A stretch of DNA of 18,021 bases from Pseudobdellovibrionaceae bacterium (lineage in GTDB: Bacteria; Bdellovibrionota; Bdellovibrionia; Bdellovibrionales; JAMPXM01): assembly GCA_016791465.1 (NCBI GenBank), contig JAEUWE010000244.1, forward strand, positions 1 through 18,021, written 5' to 3'. Shown here piece after piece: positions 13,559 to 18,021 of this stretch. Each line of letters starts with the position of its first letter. The stretch's first letter is position 1. The notes beneath the pieces were generated by a model. It did no database searches. It saw nothing but the letters and a program-made list of their open reading frames with translations, and was not told the origin of the DNA. Made by a program: the position numbers and the translations under genes.

Positions 13559-15151
13559 ATGGATCAAATTGCTCACGGTCGTCCTCGCTGCTCGAATGAC
13601 GACGTCGCTCTAAAGAGTTTCTTTCTGGGGCCCCAGGCCGAAAACAAGGATTGGGTTCAGTACCAGGTTTTTCACATCTTTAAGTCTTACTTTGAATGGC
13701 GAATGAAGGTGCATCCTGAGGATGGCCGCGCGATCTCGGGCGGGGATCAGGCGGTCGCCGAGTTTAAGGCGCAGCAGGATCACACCGAGGAATTGCTGAC
13801 GAACTTGGCGCATCGCTTTGAGGGCGAGATTCCGAAATTTTCACCGCGCTATATCGGGCACATGTTCTCTGAGATCAGTCTGCCGGCACTTTTTGGGCAT
13901 ATCCTCACGGTTCTCCACAATCCCAATAATATCTCGATGGAATCGGCGAAGGTCGGCGTCGAGATCGAGAACGAGGCGCTGCAGGCGCTGGCGGTGATGG
14001 TGGGTTTCGAAAAGCCCTACGGCCATTTCACCAGCGGCGGGACAGTCGCGAATTTTGAAATGCTGTTTCGCGCGCGCGCACGTGTGCAGGAGCTGCACGG
14101 ATCATCGCGAGATGCGGTGTTGATGGTGCCGGCGCACAAACACTACTCATGGACGAAGGGCGCCTTTGTTTTTGGTGTTGAGAATCTGTGGACGATTCCT
14201 CTCGATGAAACGGGTCACTTGGATCTTGTTGAGCTTGAGAAGATGATTGATCGCGCGAACTCTGAAAAAAAGCCGATTCTTGGAGTGGTGAGCGTTGCCG
14301 GCACCACCGAGATGGGCCTCTTGGATCCGATTCATAAAGTCGCCGACCTCTTGGATCGAAAGACCTCGCTTGGAAACGAGATCTGGCATCACATCGATGC
14401 GGCCTACGGCGCTTTCTTTAGAACGCTCTTGGGTCCTGACGAAAAGGTACAATGTACCTTAGCGGAGGTTGCGGTGCAGTCGCTTGCGGCGATGTCGCGG
14501 GCGACGTCGATCACGATGGATCCGCACAAGCTGGGTTATGTGCCGTATGCGTCGGGTGTGTTTATTTGTCGGCGCTGGGAAGACTATCGGATCGTGGCGT
14601 TTGGGGCGCCGTACGTGGATTTTTCGGAGAAGTCGGATAAGGGGCTATTCACGCTTGAGGGATCGCGTTCGGCCTCAGGCGCGGTGGCGACGTGGATGAC
14701 GGCGGGAGCGGTGGGCTTTAATCAGTTCGGTTACGGTCGCATCCTGGCAAGGACGATTCGTCTGCGCCGCGAACTGAGCGAGAAGCTTGCGTTGCTTGAT
14801 GATGTGCGTGTTGCTCCATTTGCTGAAACGAATTTGCTCTGCTTTGCGCTGGCAAGACCGGGTGAGAAGACGTCGGTCTCGAATGCGCGGACGCTGGCGC
14901 TGTATGAGAAGCTCAATCTCGACGGCGCGCCGTTTTTTGTTTCAAAAACAAGACTCGCGTTTGGAGAGAATGCGGCCTACGCGAAGTACCTAAAAAAATG
15001 GTCGGCGGCGTGGGGTGCGGAAGTCAATAGCGAGGATCTGGTGCTGATCAGGCTCTGCATTATGAATCCGTTCCTTGGGAGTAAGGAGCTGAAGTCCGAT
15101 CTTTTGGGTGAGTTTGTGGAACTTGTGGGGGCGGCGACGCGCGCCGGTTAG
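13559..15151 (+). CDS. PLP-dependent group II amino-acid decarboxylase
   Basis: A 530-residue cytosolic decarboxylase of the glutamate/tyrosine/aspartate group, releasing CO2 from an amino acid through pyridoxal phosphate. Residues 20-60 (FFLGPQAENKDWVQYQVFHI, WRMKVHPEDG) match the family's N-terminal segment. SGGTVANFE (159-167) grips the phosphate, PAHKHYSWTKG includes His 195 which stacks on PLP, HHIDAAYG has Asp 280 that pairs with the ring nitrogen, and TMDPHKLGYVPYASG has Lys 324 which binds PLP. Substrate cannot be told from sequence by eye; glutamate, aspartate and tyrosine are candidates. An in-frame stop at 13541 leaves ATG 13559 as the earliest start, yet no ribosome-binding site precedes it. 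It lies divergently from tmRNA and begins the GC-richer backbone. It may serve acid stress or coenzyme precursor supply. Confidence 0.9.
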   Translation: MDQIAHGRPRCSNDDVALKSFFLGPQAENKDWVQYQVFHIFKSYFEWRMKVHPEDGRAISGGDQAVAEFKAQQDHTEELLTNLAHRFEGEIPKFSPRYIGHMFSEISLPALFGHILTVLHNPNNISMESAKVGVEIENEALQALAVMVGFEKPYGHFTSGGTVANFEMLFRARARVQELHGSSRDAVLMVPAHKHYSWTKGAFVFGVENLWTIPLDETGHLDLVELEKMIDRANSEKKPILGVVSVAGTTEMGLLDPIHKVADLLDRKTSLGNEIWHHIDAAYGAFFRTLLGPDEKVQCTLAEVAVQSLAAMSRATSITMDPHKLGYVPYASGVFICRRWEDYRIVAFGAPYVDFSEKSDKGLFTLEGSRSASGAVATWMTAGAVGFNQFGYGRILARTIRLRRELSEKLALLDDVRVAPFAETNLLCFALARPGEKTSVSNARTLALYEKLNLDGAPFFVSKTRLAFGENAAYAKYLKKWSAAWGAEVNSEDLVLIRLCIMNPFLGSKELKSDLLGEFVELVGAATRAG

Positions 15152-15186
15152 ATTCTGTACACCGTGCGCGCGAAGGTCATCCGACG

Positions 15187-15969
15187 TTAACCTGATCGCG
15201 GAAGGGCGCCGTAGATCGCAGCTTTCGCATTGGTCACAACTGACCAATATCGATCACCATAAGACCAGCGCCACCATTCGAGCGGGCAATTCACAAATCC
15301 CGCCTGTCCCAGTGCCGTCGCAAGGATACTGCGATTGGCGAGAACTTCGGTGGTTTCGTGTGAAGGCGACATTCGTCCGAACCAATCCAGAGACTCAAGT
15401 GTTTTGAGACCAAGGTTGATCTCTTGGTCATCCATGTCGACCAACGTGATATCGCACGAACCTCCGGTGTTTTGGCCGGAGTCTGCAAAAATGGTCTTTG
15501 TGTGTACTGAATCATGGAATACCAAATCATCAATGCGCCCAAGCTTCGCCTCGCGCAGCTTTTTGCCAATAGCGTTGATGAGTTTGAGGTCATCGTTATT
15601 CGTGCGAAAGCACTCGTTGATTTGCAGCTTCAGACCATCTGGCAAAAATCCTTGTGCCACAAGGAGCCGATCGCCGACGTCCATGCGACCGGTGACAGGA
15701 CCATCGTCGACGACTTCTTGTTTAAGGAGAAGAGTTGGGAAAAATTCGCTGAAGGAGACAATGGGGCTTTGGTCATCGGTGACCTTCGCATCGGTCATCG
15801 TTTTGCTGTGACGTTGAATAACTTTTCGGAGTTTGGAATAAATAAAAAGTCGGTGGCTTCCGGCAATGGTGAGAATCATTGCGGGGAAAAGAATGGGCGC
15901 GAGTAGGCAAAGCATCCATCCTAGGTAAATCGGCATCATTAGAATTGTCAGAACCGCTAAAGCAGTCAT
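15187..15969 (-). CDS. Membrane-anchored VanX-like (peptidase M15D) protein with lost zinc ligands
   Basis: A 260-residue protein. ATG 15969 is preferred because GAGGG at 15978-15982 gives eight-base spacing (the frame opens at GTG 15975). Residues ~3-36 are strongly hydrophobic (ILMMPIYLGWMLCLLAPILF) and should anchor it in the inner membrane. Residues ~85-260 follow the D-Ala-D-Ala dipeptidase fold: LQINECFRTN, then SGQNTGGSCDITLVD, then EINLGLKTLESLDWF, LANRSILATALGQAGFVNCP and EWWRWSYGDRYW. In VanX the zinc ligands are His 116, Asp 123 and His 184 (SxHxxGxAxD and EWWH). Here Gln 166 and Arg 234 replace both His residues, while Asp 173 and the catalytic Glu 231 remain. It is therefore probably non-catalytic, perhaps binding peptidoglycan or a regulator. 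It is convergent with the decarboxylase gene. Confidence 0.85.
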   Translation of the reverse strand: MTALAVLTILMMPIYLGWMLCLLAPILFPAMILTIAGSHRLFIYSKLRKVIQRHSKTMTDAKVTDDQSPIVSFSEFFPTLLLKQEVVDDGPVTGRMDVGDRLLVAQGFLPDGLKLQINECFRTNNDDLKLINAIGKKLREAKLGRIDDLVFHDSVHTKTIFADSGQNTGGSCDITLVDMDDQEINLGLKTLESLDWFGRMSPSHETTEVLANRSILATALGQAGFVNCPLEWWRWSYGDRYWSVVTNAKAAIYGALPRSG

Positions 15970-16336
15970 AGTCACATCCCTCTAAGCTGACCCTAGGTTC
16001 GCATCTGAATGACTATAACCTGTTTAAAAAAAAATAAAAATAGTTAACCCTAGTCGTCGGTGGTGCCATAAGGGGTCTTTTCTCTAAAGACTTGCGTTAG
16101 GTATGAGTGGTCGACGATGGCACTTATGGATCACCGAAGAATTTCTAATTTTATTTTTGGTCTTTGAAGTTGGATACTCAGAGTATGTTCTCTATGGATC
16201 GACTTGCCTCCTTCTACGCGCAGACGATTCTCACGACCACCCCGTGAGGGGTTCATAAATTCTTGCGCACTCATCCTGGCGCGCAACACATCACGTTTCT
16301 ATTGAGATTTTAAAACTTTCGTACGAGGTAACGTTC
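15970..16336. other. 367-base intergenic region between the VanX-like gene and the ThrRS gene
   Basis: No ORF is supported here. From left to right: the VanX-like gene's ribosome-binding site GAGGG; a TATAGT -10-like box for it on the minus strand at 16012-16017 with a weak -35; an A-rich tract at 16024-16040 (could be an UP element); hairpin GTCTTT-TCTCT-AAAGAC at 16075-16091; hairpin ACCCC-GTGA-GGGGT with GNRA-type loop at 16239-16252; and an imperfect TGCGC/GCGCA pair at 16264-16285, before the RBS GAGG at 16323-16328. The hairpins could be the 5' leader of the ThrRS mRNA. No T-box features were found. No T-run makes the hairpins poor terminators. Confidence 0.5.
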
Positions 16337-17542
16337 ATGGGACATGTATTGGATCATCGGCAGATTGCCGATGAGATGGGGATCTTTTTTATTGATGCAG
16401 AGGTGGGGGCGGGGCTCCCGATTTGGCTTCCGAATGGAGTGGTCATTCGCGACCAGCTTGAGGCCTTTATGCGTGAGCTTGAAAGGCGTCGAGGATATCA
16501 GCGCGTCGTTAGCCCACATCTGGCGAAGCGATCACTTTATGAGAAGTCGGGGCACTTGCAGTTCTATCAAGACGATATGTATCCGTCGATGCGAGCGGAC
16601 GGCGAGGAGTTTTTTCTTCGCCCGATGAACTGCCCGCATCATCACAAGATTTTTGCAAGTCGACCGCGAAGCTATCGCGAATTGCCGCTTCGCCTGGCGG
16701 AATATGGTCAGGTCTATCGGCACGAGCGCAGCGGGGCACTTCGAGGATTAAGTCGAGTGCGGGGTCTTTGTCAGAACGACGCGCATATCTATGTCGATCC
16801 TGACCAGGCTCTTCACGAAATCGCGAACGTGCTCGATCTGCACGAAGAGTGCTACCGGCGCCTTGAACTGGATGAATTCTCTTATCGGCTCTCGCTCTCG
16901 GAGAGCGAAAATGGCGATCCACTTTGGAGAGTCGGTGAAGACCTGCTCCGCAAAGCTTTAAGGGATCGAGGACTTTCGTATGTCGAGGCGGTCGGCGAGG
17001 CCGCATTCTACGGCCCAAAGATCGATGTGCAAATGCGACTGGCCGACGGGCGAGAGGAGTCGATCGCGAGTCTTCAGCTTGATTTATTCTCGGCCGATCG
17101 ATTCGATCTTGAGTTTATATCATCGGGCGGGGAAAAGCGGCGACCATGGATCATTCATCGGGCGCCGCTTGGGAGTCATGAGCGCTTTGTCGCGATCTTG
17201 CTTGAGGTGTCGGCAGGGCGTCTTCCGGGTTGGCTTGCGCCGGTGCAGCTTGCGGTTATACCGATGAGTGAGGCTGAGCGCTCGCTGGCGGAGGCCTTGG
17301 CGGCTGAGCTTCATCAGAAAGGCGTGCGCGTTCAGGTCGATCGAAGTCTTGGCAGCCTTGGCAAGCGATTGCGGGAACTTCATAAGCTTCGACCGGTGGC
17401 GAGAGTCGTTCTTGGAAGAAAAGAACGTGAAAGCTTGCGGGTGGGTCTTGAATTTCGCGACTTCGCGGTCGAATGCGGAGTCGACGAGATTTTCGTGAAA
17501 CTTCAAAAGAGCTTGCGGCCCCCGCTTGATCTTGGAGGTTGA
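16337..17542 (+). CDS. Threonyl-tRNA synthetase-like protein lacking TGS and editing domains
   Basis: A 401-residue class II aminoacyl-tRNA synthetase charging tRNA(Thr). Bacterial ThrRS is usually ~640 residues; here the N-terminal TGS and editing (N2) domains are absent, and the chain starts at the catalytic core (LDHRQIADEMGIFF). The zinc site seems intact: Cys 99 in RPMNCPHHH, His 150 in QNDAHIY, His 274 in IIHRAPLGS. Motif 2 is VYRHERSGALRGLSRVRG (Arg 128), motif 3 GSHERFVAILLE (Arg 283). The anticodon-binding domain covers ~300-395 (PVQLAVIPMSEAERS to VECGVDEIFVKL). GAGG upstream supports ATG 16337; no editing domain is encoded upstream in frame. It is not followed by infC, so it is probably a second or specialised paralogue, one that could mischarge serine unless editing occurs in trans. 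Confidence 0.92.
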   Translation: MGHVLDHRQIADEMGIFFIDAEVGAGLPIWLPNGVVIRDQLEAFMRELERRRGYQRVVSPHLAKRSLYEKSGHLQFYQDDMYPSMRADGEEFFLRPMNCPHHHKIFASRPRSYRELPLRLAEYGQVYRHERSGALRGLSRVRGLCQNDAHIYVDPDQALHEIANVLDLHEECYRRLELDEFSYRLSLSESENGDPLWRVGEDLLRKALRDRGLSYVEAVGEAAFYGPKIDVQMRLADGREESIASLQLDLFSADRFDLEFISSGGEKRRPWIIHRAPLGSHERFVAILLEVSAGRLPGWLAPVQLAVIPMSEAERSLAEALAAELHQKGVRVQVDRSLGSLGKRLRELHKLRPVARVVLGRKERESLRVGLEFRDFAVECGVDEIFVKLQKSLRPPLDLGG

Positions 17543-17559
17543 AGACCATAAGAAATGTT

Positions 17560-18021
17560 ATGGCCGTCAAGAAAATGGGAGAGACGATCGAAAAAATCGG
17601 ACGCGTGAGCAGTGCGTCCGTTCAAAAAGGCACCGGTCGCAACTGGGATCAGTGGATTGCAATTCTAGAGAAGGCCGGTGCGCGTTCGTGGTCACATCGT
17701 GAGATCGTTGAGGTCTTGACCAAGCGTTACAAGCTAACGCCTTGGTGGCAGCAGGGTGTGGCATTGGGCTTTGAGTATCACACCGGAAAAAAGATCGAAG
17801 GACAGAATGAAAAGGGCGAGTATTCGGTGTCGGTGACGAAGTCGATTCCGATGGCGCGCGCAAAACTTTGGAAGTTGTTGATCAGCGATGCGGGGCAGGA
17901 GCTTTGGCTTCGGCCGCTCGCGCCAATCGCGATTGAGAAGGGCGCTGAGTATGAGTCGTTCGGCGTTGACGGCGGAATTTTTGGCAAGATCAGGACGCTC
18001 AAGGTGCCTGAGAGAATTCGG
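17560..18021 (+). CDS. DUF4287 and SRPBCC-like protein, 3' end outside window
   Basis: The frame is open from ATG 17560 to the window end (154 residues, no stop), so it continues downstream. Residues ~26-78 (RNWDQWIAILEKAGARSWSH, REIVEVLTKRYKLTPWWQQG, VALGFEYHTGKK) match DUF4287, a helical domain with conserved 'WIxxL...GA' and 'WWxQxVxxGYE' patterns. From residue ~88 (YSVSVTKSIPMARAKLWKLL) a START/AHSA1-like SRPBCC domain seems to begin; the same fusion is known in other bacteria. The start lies 18 bases past the ThrRS stop, in the same direction, so co-transcription is likely, though the only GGAGG (17534-17538) is too far to serve as ideal RBS. Role unknown; a soluble ligand-binding or adaptor protein. 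Confidence 0.85.
   Translation, partial: MAVKKMGETIEKIGRVSSASVQKGTGRNWDQWIAILEKAGARSWSHREIVEVLTKRYKLTPWWQQGVALGFEYHTGKKIEGQNEKGEYSVSVTKSIPMARAKLWKLLISDAGQELWLRPLAPIAIEKGAEYESFGVDGGIFGKIRTLKVPERIR

Noticed and set aside
15335..15906. Two plus-strand ORFs of 158 and 130 residues
   Set aside because: Both are antisense shadows of the VanX-like gene and show no recognisable domain; the minus-strand frame has clear family motifs.
16060..16330. T-box or ribosomal-attenuator leader before the ThrRS gene
   Set aside because: No T-box consensus, no Thr-rich leader peptide and no T-run after the hairpins.
16509..17018. 169-residue minus-strand ORF
   Set aside because: Arg/Pro/His-rich shadow of the ThrRS gene, whose motifs are certain in the other strand.
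1..18021. CRISPR array, rRNA, tRNA or insertion sequence
   Set aside because: No regularly spaced repeats, no rRNA-like or tRNA-like stretches besides the tmRNA domain, and no transposase or terminal inverted repeats were seen.

Overview
The window looks like the edge of an integrated accessory region (about 1-13,000) lying against a conserved chromosomal backbone (about 13,020-18,021). A Gram-negative envelope is implied by signal peptides, a lipobox protein and a putative outer-membrane barrel ending in Phe. The intact one-piece tmRNA encodes the short tag GNDYALAA with a Gly resume codon. From memory this fits Bdellovibrio-like (Bdellovibrionota) bacteria. The assignment is an inference and could not be checked by search. 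The backbone genes look more GC-rich by eye than the accessory part.

Layout. Bases 1-900: C-terminal end of a DNA cytosine-5 methyltransferase followed by a zinc-ribbon protein. 1101-2726: a small catalytic-domain-only tyrosine recombinase and a DUF559/Vsr-like PD-(D/E)XK nuclease. 2714-4913 (minus): a tightly overlapping operon of a helix-turn-helix regulator, a coiled-coil lipoprotein and a secreted barrel-like protein. 5133-6120: two convergent, tail-overlapping unknowns, one possibly PUA/SRA-like. 6181-8417: a phage-like control and integration module with a repressor, a perfect 9-bp inverted repeat in front of it, a divergent small gene with its own inverted repeat over promoter and start codon, and a full-length phage-type integrase. 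8521-9574: small unknowns, one OB-fold-like. 9813-12322: an operon of three exported proteins ending in a DUF4105/Lnb-N-type putative Cys-His enzyme. 12323-12880 (minus): DUF6933. 12912-13014: interleaved inverted repeats directly beyond the tmRNA 3' end, the expected place for an island boundary. 13021-13368 (minus): tmRNA (ssrA).

Backbone. 13559-15151: a PLP-dependent group II amino-acid decarboxylase. 15187-15969 (minus): a membrane-anchored VanX-like protein that has lost two of three zinc ligands. 16337-17542: a threonyl-tRNA synthetase made only of the catalytic core and anticodon-binding domain. 17560 to the end: a DUF4287 protein, cut by the window edge.

How it fits together. ssrA is a classic target for tyrosine integrases, and two such recombinases sit on its 3' side, so an ssrA-targeted island carrying modification/nuclease genes and two envelope operons is the simplest reading. 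The left boundary and a second att copy are not visible. The points most worth a second look are the VanX-like pseudoenzyme, the editing-less ThrRS, the two envelope operons, and the paired inverted repeats in the repressor-integrase module.
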